In this document: positions 25,260 through 33,995 of the stretch, in pieces | Numbering within the stretch: the stretch's first letter is position 1 | Layout: every line of letters starts with the position of its first letter | Source of the DNA: Kocuria sp. | GTDB lineage: Bacteria; Actinomycetota; Actinomycetes; Actinomycetales; Micrococcaceae | Assembly (NCBI RefSeq): GCF_030530945.1 | Contig: NZ_JAUMTZ010000006.1 | Location: 76,948 to 140,947, forward strand | Length of the DNA stretch: 64,000 nt | Reading direction: 5' to 3' | The notes under the pieces: model-generated | Told to the model about the DNA's origin: nothing | Database searches by the model: none | What the model saw: only the letters and a program-made list of their open reading frames with translations | Program-made: the position numbers and the translations under genes

Positions 25260-26642
25260 ATGTCTTCCAGTGTTTCGACGTCGCGCGCGGGCTCGCCCCC
25301 GGATCGCGCCCGAGACGTCCCCCAGACCAATTCCCGTCCCATCGACGACGCGCAGGACCTGGTCACGGCCCCGGTGCGGATCGCCGCGGCGTGGTCCTGG
25401 CGCGTGCTCCTCGTCATCGCGGCCGTGGGTGTGGTGGGCTGGCTGCTCAGCCACGTCACCACCGTCCTGATCCCCGTCCTGCTGGCGGCGCTGCTCGCGG
25501 GTCTGCTGAGCCCTGCCGTGCGGTGGCTGCGCTCCAAGCACTTCCCCTCTGCGCTGGCGGCCATCACCGTGGAGCTCGGTCTGATCGTGGTGGTCCTGGG
25601 GCTGCTCGCCCTGGCCGGCCAGCAGATGATCGTGGGCTTCGCGCAGCTCTCCACCAGCGCGGTGGCCGGTTTCCAGCAGCTCGTGGGCATGCTCGAGGAC
25701 AGCCCGCTGCACCTGAACATGGACCAGATCCCGCAGTACATCTCCGAGCTGGGCAACACCCTGCAGCAGAACACGGGCACCATCCTCTCCAGCGCCATGA
25801 CGTTCGGCTCCACCGCGGGCAACATTGCCACCGGCGCCATCATCATGCTGTTCGTGCTGCTGTTCTTCCTCATGGACGGCGAGAACATCTGGCTGTTCCT
25901 GGTCAAGCTGTTCCCCAGCCGGGCGCGTCCCGCTGTGAACGGGGCGGGCCGCAAGGGCTGGATCTCCCTGGCCCAGTACGTGCGGATCCAGGTCTTCGTG
26001 GCGTTCGTGGACGCCGTGGGCATCGGCCTGGGCGCATTCCTGCTGGGTGTGCCGCTGGCGCTGCCCATCGGCGTGCTCGTGTTCCTGGCCTCGTTCATCC
26101 CCATCGTGGGTGCCGTGCTCACCGGTGCAGTGGCGGTGCTGGTGGCGCTCGTGGCCGTGAGCCCGCTGGTCGCCCTGGCCATGCTGGGCGTGGTGCTGCT
26201 CGTCCAGCAAGTGGAGTCAAACGTCCTGCAGCCCCTGGTCATGGGCAAGGCCGTGTCCCTGCACCCCGTGGCCGTGTTCCTGGCCGTGGCCTCGGGCAGC
26301 GTGCTCTTCGGCATTGCCGGCGCGCTGTTCGCCGTGCCGCTGATGGCGGTACTCAACACCATCATCCGCTACCTGGCGAGCCGTTCGTGGGAGCACGACG
26401 CGGAGATCGCCTGGCAGCCGTTCCTCTACCCGTGGGAGATCAAGAAGGCCGCCAAGAAGGACGACCTCACCCGTGAGCAGGTCATGGCGCAGCTGCAGCG
26501 CTTCCGCGGCAAGCGCCAGCGTGAGCGTGAGGACGAGGAGCGCAAGCGCGAGGAGAAGCGGGAGGAGAAGCACAAGAAGGAGCTCCGTCACGAGGCCGCC
26601 GGCCTCTCCGGTGCGATCGGTTCGGAGGACTCCCACCGCTAG
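25260..26642 (+). CDS. AI-2E family transporter (TqsA/YdiK/PerM type)
   Basis: A ~460-residue polytopic membrane protein with about eight TM segments. LIPVLLAALLAGLLSPAVRWL in the first pair, the central FFLMDGENIWLFL, and FLASFIPIVGAVLTGAVAVLVAL with VQQVESNVLQPLVMGKAVSLHPV are hallmarks of the AI-2E (UPF0118) family. Members export AI-2, small solutes or Na+; the substrate here is unknown. The C-terminal ~65 residues are an extremely charged Arg/Lys/Glu helix, probably a cytoplasmic coiled coil. ATG 25260 and 25248 are both possible. A hairpin follows the stop. Confidence 0.9.
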   Translation: MSSSVSTSRAGSPPDRARDVPQTNSRPIDDAQDLVTAPVRIAAAWSWRVLLVIAAVGVVGWLLSHVTTVLIPVLLAALLAGLLSPAVRWLRSKHFPSALAAITVELGLIVVVLGLLALAGQQMIVGFAQLSTSAVAGFQQLVGMLEDSPLHLNMDQIPQYISELGNTLQQNTGTILSSAMTFGSTAGNIATGAIIMLFVLLFFLMDGENIWLFLVKLFPSRARPAVNGAGRKGWISLAQYVRIQVFVAFVDAVGIGLGAFLLGVPLALPIGVLVFLASFIPIVGAVLTGAVAVLVALVAVSPLVALAMLGVVLLVQQVESNVLQPLVMGKAVSLHPVAVFLAVASGSVLFGIAGALFAVPLMAVLNTIIRYLASRSWEHDAEIAWQPFLYPWEIKKAAKKDDLTREQVMAQLQRFRGKRQREREDEERKREEKREEKHKKELRHEAAGLSGAIGSEDSHR

Positions 26643-26673
26643 GTCGAGAGGTGTGATCCCCTCGTCATAGGAT

Positions 26674-26708
26674 GGAACGCGGTGCCCCCACCCCGGGCAC
26701 CGCGTTCC
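26674..26708 (+). terminator. 14-bp hairpin after the AI-2E gene
   Basis: Bases 26674-26687 pair perfectly with 26695-26708, 31 nt after the stop, followed by TT. A TAGGAT box at 26668-26673 directly before it would alternatively place the hairpin in the ilvA leader. Confidence 0.65.
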
Positions 26709-26800
26709 TTCCATCTGCGGAGAACCCCTCGGTCGTGATCCCGCCGGGGCCGGCACGAGTCGAGGAGCCGCCCCGAGCGGCGATGACGAAAGAAGTTCCT

Positions 26801-28048
26801 GTGGGCCACACTGCACTGTCCGTCTCGGTGGACGACGTCCGCGACGCCGCCCGGCTGCTGGACGGGGTGATCGAGCGGACGCCCCTGGCGCACTCCCGGG
26901 CGCTGTCCCGCATGCTGGGCTCCGAGGTGTACCTCAAGTGCGAGAACCTCCAACGCGCGGGCTCCTTCAAGGCCCGCGGCGCGTACGTGCGCATGGCCCA
27001 GCTCACCGAGGCCGAGAAGAGCCGGGGGGTGGTGGCGGCGTCGGCGGGCAACCACGCCCAGGGAGTGGCGCTCGCGGCCGCGAAGCTCGGCATCACCGCA
27101 CGGATCTACATGCCGCGAGGCGCGGCCCTGCCCAAGATCGCGGCCACCCAGGACCACGGCGCGGAGGTGGTGCTCCACGGCTCCACCGTGGACGAGGCGC
27201 TGACGGAGGCGCAGCGCTACGCGGACCAGACCGGGGCGGTGTTCGTGCACCCGTTCGACCACCGGGACATCGTGGCCGGGCAGGGGACCATCGGCCTGGA
27301 GATCCTCGAGCAGCTGCCCACCGTGGACACCGTGATCGCCGGCGTGGGCGGCGGCGGGCTGCTCGCGGGCGTCTCCGTGGCGGTCAAGGCCAAGGCCGCG
27401 GAGCAGGGTCGGGACATCCGCGTGATCGGGGTGCAGGCGGAGAACGCCGCCGCCTACCCGCCGTCTCTGGCGGGGGACGCCATCGTGACCCTCTCCAAGG
27501 TCTCCACGATCGCAGACGGCATCGCCGTGGGGCGGCCCGGGCAGCTGCCCTTCAGCATCATCCGGGAGCTCGCGGACGACGTCGTCACAGTGTCCGAGGA
27601 CGCCCTGGCCCAGGCGCTGATCTTCATGCTGGAGCGCAACAAGATGGTGGTGGAGCCCGCCGGTGCGGTGGGCGTGGCCGCCGTCCTGGAGGGTGAGCTG
27701 CGCCAGACCCACCCGGACCTGGGCACCACGGTGATCCTGCTCTCGGGCGGGAACATCGACCCCATGCTCATGCTCAAGGTGATCCAGCGGGGTCTCTCGG
27801 CGGCGGGGCGCTACATGACCATCAAGATGATGCTCACGGACCGCCCGGGCGAGCTGGCGCAGATCTCCCAGCTCATCGCGGGGATGGACGCGAACGTCAC
27901 GGGCGTGAACCACACCCGGATCGGCGGCTCGCTGTCCATGGGGGACGTCTCCATCACCATCGACATGGAGACCAAGGGCCACGCGCACTGCGACCAGGTG
28001 CTCGCCGCGCTGGAGTCGGACGGCTACCACCCCGTGGTGGTGCACTGA
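26801..28048 (+). CDS. ilvA: Threonine ammonia-lyase with ACT domain
   Basis: A 415-residue PLP enzyme that deaminates threonine to 2-oxobutyrate. The PLP lysine is K57 in GSFKARGA, the phosphate-binding loop is GVGGGGLLAG and SAGNHAQGVA is the substrate loop. The last ~85 residues (RYMTIKMMLTDRPGELAQIS and on) form a single ACT domain, so this resembles the ~400-residue catabolic/short form more than the 500-residue E. coli IlvA with two regulatory domains. The frame opens at 26672; GTG 26801 is preferred for its GAAAGAAG site at 26788-26795, with ATG 26783 as alternative. Confidence 0.93.
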   Translation: MGHTALSVSVDDVRDAARLLDGVIERTPLAHSRALSRMLGSEVYLKCENLQRAGSFKARGAYVRMAQLTEAEKSRGVVAASAGNHAQGVALAAAKLGITARIYMPRGAALPKIAATQDHGAEVVLHGSTVDEALTEAQRYADQTGAVFVHPFDHRDIVAGQGTIGLEILEQLPTVDTVIAGVGGGGLLAGVSVAVKAKAAEQGRDIRVIGVQAENAAAYPPSLAGDAIVTLSKVSTIADGIAVGRPGQLPFSIIRELADDVVTVSEDALAQALIFMLERNKMVVEPAGAVGVAAVLEGELRQTHPDLGTTVILLSGGNIDPMLMLKVIQRGLSAAGRYMTIKMMLTDRPGELAQISQLIAGMDANVTGVNHTRIGGSLSMGDVSITIDMETKGHAHCDQVLAALESDGYHPVVVH

Positions 28049-28064
28049 CCCGCCCGGGTGGGCA

Positions 28065-28280
28065 TCAGCGGCGGCGCCGCCCGCGGGCCGAGAGGTAGGT
28101 GACGAAGCCCGCGACGAACGTGGCGAACCACAGGATGTTGCGGGGGCCGCCGGTCGCGTTCAGTGCGGGGTCGCGCTGACCCAGCAGGTGCACCGCGATC
28201 GCGGCCACCGCCAGCAGTGCCGTGAGCACCAGCAGGGGCACGGTCCAGCGCCCGGGCGTTCGGTGCCAGTGGGTGACCAC
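28065..28280 (-). CDS. Small two-TM membrane protein
   Basis: A 71-residue protein with two hydrophobic segments at about residues 13-33 and 46-64 and an Arg-rich tail (SARGRRRR) that should stay in the cytoplasm. The GTG start is preceded by a strong AGGAGG at the correct distance (28284-28289 on the minus strand), which argues that it is real despite its size. It is converging on ilvA and lies ~100 nt downstream of greA on the same strand. No function can be assigned. Confidence 0.75.
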   Translation of the reverse strand: MVTHWHRTPGRWTVPLLVLTALLAVAAIAVHLLGQRDPALNATGGPRNILWFATFVAGFVTYLSARGRRRR

Positions 28281-28340
28281 GGCCCCTCCTCTCGACGAAG
28301 GCCGCCCCGCGCGTGCGGAGCGGCCTGCGGGGACGACGCC

Positions 28341-28376
28341 GCCGGGGCGCCCGGGCTCGTGGCCCGCGCCCCGGCG
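28341..28376 (-). terminator. GC hairpin after greA
   Basis: GCCGGGGCG (28341-28349) pairs with CGCCCCGGC (28368-28376), with further imperfect GGGC/GCCC pairing inside, just past the greA stop. Confidence 0.5.
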
Positions 28377-28386
28377 TGGTCCGGAA

Positions 28387-28884
28387 TCAGCGGCTGAAGG
28401 GCTTGGCCTTCAGGATCTTCACGGTGATGTCCTTGCCGTTGGGGGCCTTGTAGCTCACCGTCTCGCCCACCTTGTGGCCGTTGATCGCGGCACCCATGGG
28501 GGAGCGCTCGGAGAAGACCTCCAGGTCCTCGCCACCGGTGAGGTCCTCGGCGACCTCGCGGTTGCCCATGAGGAACGTCATCTCGTCCCCGGCGATCTCC
28601 GCGGTGACCACCATGCCGGCCTCGATCACGCCGTCGTCCGCGGGAGCCTCGCCCACCTGGGCGCTGTCGAGCAGCTGGGTGAGCTGCTGGATGCGGCCCT
28701 CGTTCTTGCCCTGCTCCTCGCGGGCGGCGTGGTAGCCGCCGTTCTCCTTGAGGTCGCCCTCGGAGCGGGCCTGCTCGATGCGGTCCACGATCTCCTGGCG
28801 GTAGGGTCCGGCGAGGTAGTCGAGCTCCTTCTTGAGCCGGTCGTACGCTTCCTGGGTGAGCCAGGCTCCCTCGTGAGTGGCCAC
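28387..28884 (-). CDS. greA: Transcription elongation factor GreA
   Basis: A 165-residue factor that rescues backtracked RNA polymerase by stimulating transcript cleavage. The N-terminal coiled coil carries WLTQEAYDRLKKELDYL and SEGDLKENGGYHAAREEQ, with the acidic tip residues D and E that hold Mg in the polymerase channel; the C-terminal FKBP-like domain contains SPMGAAINGHKVGETVSYKAPNG. Length is normal. GGAGG precedes the start. A U-tract hairpin lies in its leader (28930-28951), and TAGACT on the minus strand at 29002-28997 is a candidate -10. Confidence 0.96.
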   Translation of the reverse strand: MATHEGAWLTQEAYDRLKKELDYLAGPYRQEIVDRIEQARSEGDLKENGGYHAAREEQGKNEGRIQQLTQLLDSAQVGEAPADDGVIEAGMVVTAEIAGDEMTFLMGNREVAEDLTGGEDLEVFSERSPMGAAINGHKVGETVSYKAPNGKDITVKILKAKPFSR

Positions 28885-28929
28885 GGTGCCTCCGTTCTGA
28901 GGTGCCCGCCTCCCTGGCGGACACGTGTG

Positions 28930-28951
28930 AAAAACCCCGCCCCGGCGCGGG
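28930..28951 (-). terminator. Hairpin with U-tract in the greA leader
   Basis: Read on the minus strand, CCCGC-GCCGGG-GCGGG is followed by GTTTTTC. It is one of very few sites in the window with a U-run. It may end the DUF4307 transcript or attenuate greA. Confidence 0.5.
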
Positions 28952-29049
28952 CCGTGCAGCCCAGTGCGTCCGGGTCGGGGATCTGATCTCCGCAGAAGTC
29001 TAGAGGACGCGCAGGGCGCTCCCCAAAGTGGTGCGCAACACGGGTGGCG

Positions 29050-29532
29050 TCAGCCGGACACGTTCCAGCAGGACTCCACCCCCGCAGTGGTGGCCGCGTT
29101 CGTGGTGCGCACCGCCACGCGGTGGGTGCTGGTGCGCCCGTTGAGCTCCTCGGGGGCCACCCGCCCGATGGTGACCTCGTTCCACCCCACCACGGCGTAC
29201 TGCTCGTTCAGCGCCTGCACCGCGCACGTGACCGTCTGGTCCGGGTCCTTGGTGAGGTCGAAGTCCGCGTACACGTGGCCGGCGTCCGTGATGCCGAAGC
29301 TCACGTCCTTGAACACGGGCCGCTGGGAGTCCCCCCACACGATCCACACCACGAACAGGGCGGCCACCAGGGTGGCGGCCACCGCAATGGCGATCCAGCC
29401 GCGCTGCCCCGGACCCCGTCGCGGGGCGCGGGTGACGGTCCGGTGTCCCGCGCCGTAGCGCTGCGAGAGCACCCGGTGCGCCCCGGTCTCCTCGGATCCG
29501 CCGCGGGCCGGGTGGGGGGTCGCAGAACTCAT
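29050..29532 (-). CDS. DUF4307 domain-containing membrane protein
   Basis: A 160-residue bitopic protein: ~45 polar, Arg-rich residues, one TM (WIAIAVAATLVAALFVVWIVW, about 46-66), then a ~90-residue extracytoplasmic domain with VKDVSFGITD-like strands and conserved TCAVQALNEQYAVVGWNEV, typical of DUF4307. Function unknown. In actinobacteria this family sits next to greA and mca, as here. ATG 29532 has no ribosome site but a TACAGT box 7 nt upstream. GTG 29541 is an alternative start. Confidence 0.85.
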   Translation of the reverse strand: MSSATPHPARGGSEETGAHRVLSQRYGAGHRTVTRAPRRGPGQRGWIAIAVAATLVAALFVVWIVWGDSQRPVFKDVSFGITDAGHVYADFDLTKDPDQTVTCAVQALNEQYAVVGWNEVTIGRVAPEELNGRTSTHRVAVRTTNAATTAGVESCWNVSG

Positions 29533-29539
29533 GGTGCCC

Positions 29540-29545
29540 ACTGTA
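29540..29545 (-). promoter_or_regulatory. -10 box of leaderless DUF4307 gene promoter
   Basis: TACAGT on the minus strand ends 7 nt before ATG 29532; there is no Shine-Dalgarno sequence. Confidence 0.5.
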
Positions 29546-29662
29546 CTCAGCGCGGACGGGTGCCTGCTGGGGCGCGGCGGGTGGCCCGTCCGCCCGGGGG
29601 GGAGTCGGCGTAGGATGTGCGGGATTGCACTGTTCTCGACGACGTCTTGGAGGATCCGTTCG

Positions 29663-30577
29663 GTGACGGACTATTCGCAGCTTCGATTGTTGGCCGTTCA
29701 CGCGCACCCGGACGACGAGTCCAGCAAGGGTGCCGCGACCATGGCCCACTACGCGCGCCTGGGTGCGCGGGTCATGGTGGCCACCTGCACCGGCGGCGAG
29801 CGGGGCTCGATCCTCAACGCCGAGATGGCGGGCGACGTCCGCGCGGAGCGGGACCTGCCGGGTCTGCGGCGCCACGAGATGGCGCAGGCCGCCGCGGCAC
29901 TGGGCGTGGAGCACCGCTGGATCGGGTTCATGGACTCCGGTCTGCCGGAGGGTGACCCCCTTCCGCCGCTGCCGTGGGGCTGCTTCGCCCTGCAGCCGCT
30001 CGAGCGTGCGGCCGCGCCCCTGGTGCAGCTGGTGCGCGAGTTCCGTCCGCACGTGGTCCTCGGCTACGACGAGAACGGCGGCTACCCGCACCCGGACCAC
30101 ATCCAGGCCCACAACGTGGCCATGGAGGCGTACCGGCGCGCCGGGGACCCGCAGGCGTACCCGGGCACCGGCGAGGCCTGGGTCCCGCTGAAGCTCTACT
30201 ACGACCGCGCGTTCAACCCGGAGCGCTTCATGGCCCTGCACGAGGCGCTCGAGGCCAAGGGCCTGAAGTCCCCGTACGCCGAGCGCATCGCCGCCATCCA
30301 GGAGTCCGACCCCGAGGGCCACCAGCCGCCCGTGCCGCGCCACGAGACCACCACCCGGGTGCAGTGCCCGGAGCAGTTCCCGGTCAGGGACCGCGCTCTG
30401 CTGAGCCACCGCACGCAGGTGGACCCCAAGGGCCTGTTCTTCGCGGTCTCCACCGAGACCCAGGCCGAGGTGTGGCCCTGGGAGGACTACACGCTGGCGG
30501 AGTCCCGCGTGGAGACCTCCCTGCCGGAGACCGACCTCTTCGCGGGGATCGACCCCTCCGCGACCCCGGGGGAGTGA
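29663..30577 (+). CDS. mca: Mycothiol S-conjugate amidase
   Basis: A 304-residue zinc amidase of the MshB/Mca (LmbE-like) family that cleaves mycothiol adducts of toxins to mercapturic acids for export. Zinc ligands are in VHAHPDDESSKG (His, Asp, Asp) and PHPDHIQAHN (His). The frame opens at 29531, but GTG 29663 follows TTGGAGGA (29647-29654) and directly precedes the family's N-terminus LRLLAVHAHPDDE. It identifies the host as a mycothiol-making actinobacterium. A TAGGAT box lies at 29611-29616. A small membrane protein gene follows after 7 nt. Confidence 0.93.
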   Translation: MTDYSQLRLLAVHAHPDDESSKGAATMAHYARLGARVMVATCTGGERGSILNAEMAGDVRAERDLPGLRRHEMAQAAAALGVEHRWIGFMDSGLPEGDPLPPLPWGCFALQPLERAAAPLVQLVREFRPHVVLGYDENGGYPHPDHIQAHNVAMEAYRRAGDPQAYPGTGEAWVPLKLYYDRAFNPERFMALHEALEAKGLKSPYAERIAAIQESDPEGHQPPVPRHETTTRVQCPEQFPVRDRALLSHRTQVDPKGLFFAVSTETQAEVWPWEDYTLAESRVETSLPETDLFAGIDPSATPGE

Positions 30578-30584
30578 GCAGCCC

Positions 30585-31013
30585 GTGCCCACCGTGCTGA
30601 GCGTCCTGACGGCCGCGACCCCCGCCCCGAGTCCCGAGAACACCCTGCGTCCCGGGCTGGACCCCAGTCAGGTGTCCCCGGGGCTCATCGGCTTCCTCAT
30701 GACGTTCGTCCTGACCGCGGCCGTGGTCCTGCTCGTGATCGACTTCAACCGCCGCAACCGGCGGCTGCGCTACCGCGCGCAGTACGCCGAGCAGCGGGTT
30801 GCGCAGGAGCAGCAGGGTGGCCCCGGCACTCAGTCCCCGGGGTCGGAGCCTTCCGGCCGGTCGGAGCGTGGAACGGGACAGGGCGCCACGAGCGCGCGTC
30901 CCACCGCCGCGCCCCGCGGGAACGCGAGCACCGCGCAGGACGGGCCGGACGACGTCGTCCGCCCACCGCGCGCGGGTCGGGAACCCGGTGAACCGGGAGA
31001 CACCGCCCGCTGA
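30585..31013 (+). CDS. Small single-TM protein downstream of mca
   Basis: A 142-residue protein: a short extracytoplasmic N-terminus, one TM (about residues 32-52, LIGFLMTFVLTAAVVLLVIDF), a basic NRRNRRLRYRAQY stop-transfer, then an ~80-residue disordered Gly/Ser/Pro/Arg tail. It begins 7 nt after mca, so the two are cotranscribed; a small membrane protein next to mca is also found in mycobacteria. Function unknown. Confidence 0.78.
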   Translation: MPTVLSVLTAATPAPSPENTLRPGLDPSQVSPGLIGFLMTFVLTAAVVLLVIDFNRRNRRLRYRAQYAEQRVAQEQQGGPGTQSPGSEPSGRSERGTGQGATSARPTAAPRGNASTAQDGPDDVVRPPRAGREPGEPGDTAR

Positions 31014-31102
31014 CCGTCCGTGTCACGGGCGCACCGGGGCGGCGGGAGGCGACCGGACCCGTGCACACTGTGCCCGTCGGAGCGCCGTGAGACGGTAGGG
31101 GC

Positions 31103-33148
31103 ATGACGAACCGTCTGGTCCACGCCACGAGCCCGTACCTGCTGCAGCACGCGGAGAACCCGGTGCAGTGGTGGGAGTTCACCCCGGAGGCGTTCGACTC
31201 CGCCCGCCAGCGGGACGTGCCCGTGCTGCTGTCCGTGGGATACGCCGCGTGCCACTGGTGCCACGTGATGGCCCACGAGTCCTTCGAGGACCCGGAGACC
31301 GCGCGGCAGATGAACGAGCAGTTCGTGTCCGTGAAGGTGGACCGCGAGCAGCGCCCGGACGTGGACGCCACCTACATGGCCGCCACGCAGCTGCTCACCG
31401 GTCAGGGCGGCTGGCCCATGACCGTGTTCCTCACCCCGGAGGGCAGGGTGTTCCACGCCGGGACCTACTACCCGCCGCGTCCCGTGCAGGGCCGCCCCTC
31501 GTTCCGGCAGGTCATGACGGCCGTCACCGAGGCGTGGACGCAGCGCCGGGACGAGGTGCTGCGCGGCGCCCAGGAGGTCTCCGAGGCGCTGTCCCGGCAC
31601 CCGGACCTCGTGGAGCGTATGCTCGCGGACGCGGGCCCCTCCCTCGTCACCGAACCGGGCGCCGGATCCGCCACGGATCCCGTGGGGGACCTGGTGGGTG
31701 CCTGGCTCGACGGGCTGGAGGTCGCGCGCGACGCCGCCCACGAGGGCTTCGGGACCGGCGCCAAGTTCCCGCCCTCCCCGGCGCTCGACGCCCTGGTGCG
31801 CATCGCGGCCGGTCAGGGGGAGCGGGAGCAGCCGCGCGCCGCCCGCGAGCTGCTGTGCGCGACCCTCGACGCCATGGTCACCGGTGCGCTGCAGGACCAC
31901 GTGGGCGGGGGTTTCTTCCGCTACTCGGTGACCCCGGACTGGTCCCTGCCGCACTACGAGAAGATGCTCTACGACAACGCCCAGCTGCTGGGGGTCCTGG
32001 CGCGCACGGCGCACCTGCTGGAGGAGCGCGGCATCGACCCCGCCCGCGCCGCGCGGTACCGGCACGCGGCCACCGCCCTGGTGGACTGGCTGCTCCGCGA
32101 GATGGTCACCCCCGAGGGGGCCCTCGCGGCGTCCCTGGACGCGGACAGCGACCCCGCTCCGGACGAGCCGCACGCCGAGCGGGAGGGCGCCTACTACACC
32201 TTCTCCCGGGCCGACGGGGGTGCGGCGGGCTCCCGCCCCGCCCCGGTCACCGCCGCGTGGGGCGAGGCGGGTGCCGTCACGGGCATCCTGGACGAGAGCC
32301 TGCGCTCCGCCCTGTGGGAGCGGCGCACCAGCCGGGCCGCCCCGCACCGGGACGACAAGGTGGTCACCGCCTGGAACGGCATGGCCCTCACCGCGCTCGC
32401 GGAGGCGGCAGTGCTGCTGGACCGGCCGGAGTGGCTGGAGCCCGCGGTTGCCGCGGCGGGGTTCCTGTGGGAGCACCACCGCCAGGCGGACACCGGCACC
32501 GTGGCGCGGACCTCGCGCGGCGGCGTCGTGGACCCGCACGAGGGCCAGCTCGAGGACTACGCGTGCCTGGGGGCGGGTCTGCTCGCCCTGTACCGCGCCA
32601 GCGGGGACACGCTCTGGTACGAGCGCAGCCTGGCGCTCGCCGGGGCCACCGTGGAGCGCTTCGTCAGGGGCGAGGCGGTGGTCGGGTCCGCTCGGGTGGA
32701 CCCCGCGCTCGCGGCCGCGGGGGCCACGGGGCGCGCGGAGCCGTTCGACGACGTCGCCGCGGCGGCTCCCGCGGTCCTCGCGCGGTGGCTCGTGGAGCTC
32801 GCCCAGCCCGAGGTGGCGGGCCGGCGCCCCGGGGACGTGGTGTCCGCGGTGACGGCGCGGGTCACGGGCATGGTGCTCAAGGCCCCCACGGCGGCCGGGG
32901 GGACGGTCGCGGCCGTGCTGGCCGAGGCGCGCCCTCCGGAGGTGCTTCAGGTGGCCCACGCCACCGCCGAGCAGTGGGAGCAGGTGCTGGCTGCGGTGGG
33001 TTCGCGGCGCGTGCTGGACAGCCTGATCCTGGACGCCGCGGTGGCCCCGTACGGCACGCCCGCCTCGGAGGGCGGCTTCACGGTGTGGCGGTGCCGGGAC
33101 GGGCGCTGCGAGCTGCCCGTGCACTCCGCGGCACAGCTGCGGGCGTGA
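31103..33148 (+). CDS. YyaL-type thioredoxin-domain protein (DUF255)
   Basis: A 681-residue soluble protein of the YyaL/spermatogenesis-associated protein 20 family. The N-terminal ~170 residues are a thioredoxin-like domain: NRLVHATSPYLLQHAENPVQWW, then YAACHWCHVMAHESFED with a CxxC active site, then QGGWPMTVFLTPEG. The rest is an (alpha/alpha)6 barrel resembling N-acylglucosamine 2-epimerases or GH88/76 folds (PSPALDALV, HYEKMLYDNAQLL, AWNGMALTALAEA). Biochemical role unknown. Length is normal. Confidence 0.9.
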   Translation: MTNRLVHATSPYLLQHAENPVQWWEFTPEAFDSARQRDVPVLLSVGYAACHWCHVMAHESFEDPETARQMNEQFVSVKVDREQRPDVDATYMAATQLLTGQGGWPMTVFLTPEGRVFHAGTYYPPRPVQGRPSFRQVMTAVTEAWTQRRDEVLRGAQEVSEALSRHPDLVERMLADAGPSLVTEPGAGSATDPVGDLVGAWLDGLEVARDAAHEGFGTGAKFPPSPALDALVRIAAGQGEREQPRAARELLCATLDAMVTGALQDHVGGGFFRYSVTPDWSLPHYEKMLYDNAQLLGVLARTAHLLEERGIDPARAARYRHAATALVDWLLREMVTPEGALAASLDADSDPAPDEPHAEREGAYYTFSRADGGAAGSRPAPVTAAWGEAGAVTGILDESLRSALWERRTSRAAPHRDDKVVTAWNGMALTALAEAAVLLDRPEWLEPAVAAAGFLWEHHRQADTGTVARTSRGGVVDPHEGQLEDYACLGAGLLALYRASGDTLWYERSLALAGATVERFVRGEAVVGSARVDPALAAAGATGRAEPFDDVAAAAPAVLARWLVELAQPEVAGRRPGDVVSAVTARVTGMVLKAPTAAGGTVAAVLAEARPPEVLQVAHATAEQWEQVLAAVGSRRVLDSLILDAAVAPYGTPASEGGFTVWRCRDGRCELPVHSAAQLRA

Positions 33149-33149
33149 G

Positions 33150-33860
33150 TCAGGCGGCGAACATCGCGAGCATGATCGAGATGTAGTGGCACACGAAGCC
33201 CACGATCGTGCAGGCGTGGAACACCTCGTGGAAGCTGAACGTGGCGGGCAGCAGGCGGGGCCGCTTGAGGGCGTAGCACACGGCCCCGGCGATGTACGCC
33301 GCACCGCCGCAGATCAGCAGTACGGTGGCGGGGACGTTCACGGCGAAGAACGCGGGCAGGTACAGCAGCGCGATGCACCCCATCACCACGTACAGGGGGG
33401 TGTAGAGCCAGCGGGGTGCACCCAGCCAGAACACCCGGAAGGCCACGAGCAGCGCGCCCAGGACCCAGATGACGGTGAGCAGCAGGGTGGCGCGGTCCTG
33501 CGGCAGGAAGCTGACCGCCAGGGGCGTGTAGGTGCCGGCGATGATCAGCGCGATGTTCGAGTGGTCCAGCCGCCGCAGCACGGCGTTCATGCGGGCGCCC
33601 CAGTAGAAGCGGTGGTACACGGCGGAGGTCCCGAACAGCATCGCCGCGGTGATCGTGTAGACCACGCACGCCAGGCGCAGGGCCGTGGTGGGCGCCGCCA
33701 CGATCGCCACCAGGCCCATGGCGATGGCCAGCGGACTGAACCCCGCGTGGATCCAGCCGCGCCACGCGGGCTTCTTCTCCACGGTCACGGGCCCGTGGCG
33801 CGTGGTGCGCACCACGGTCACCGGGCCGGTGGTGGGCCTGCTCGCGCGGTCGTCTCGCAT
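33150..33860 (-). CDS. Hemolysin III (PAQR/TrhA) family protein
   Basis: A 236-residue seven-TM protein after a ~35-residue polar N-terminus. Family markers are SAVYHRFYW (conserved Ser and His), LRRLDHSNIALIIAGTYTP and the terminal FSFHEVFHACTIVGFVCHY with the His residues that form the zinc site in PAQR proteins. Bacterial members (TrhA) influence membrane fluidity; haemolysis is not generally shown. The frame extends far upstream, but ATG 33860 gives the standard length. The C-terminus converges on the YyaL-type gene. Confidence 0.9.
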   Translation of the reverse strand: MRDDRASRPTTGPVTVVRTTRHGPVTVEKKPAWRGWIHAGFSPLAIAMGLVAIVAAPTTALRLACVVYTITAAMLFGTSAVYHRFYWGARMNAVLRRLDHSNIALIIAGTYTPLAVSFLPQDRATLLLTVIWVLGALLVAFRVFWLGAPRWLYTPLYVVMGCIALLYLPAFFAVNVPATVLLICGGAAYIAGAVCYALKRPRLLPATFSFHEVFHACTIVGFVCHYISIMLAMFAA

Positions 33861-33995
33861 GGGGCTGCACCTGCCTTCCCTGACCGGCCCCGGGCGACGG
33901 GGGCCACGGACGCGTCTGGACCGCGCCCTGCCTGCGAGTAGTTTAGGGGGTGTGGATCCGCGTTGGCCGAGACGAACCAGGAGGACGGCAGCCCC

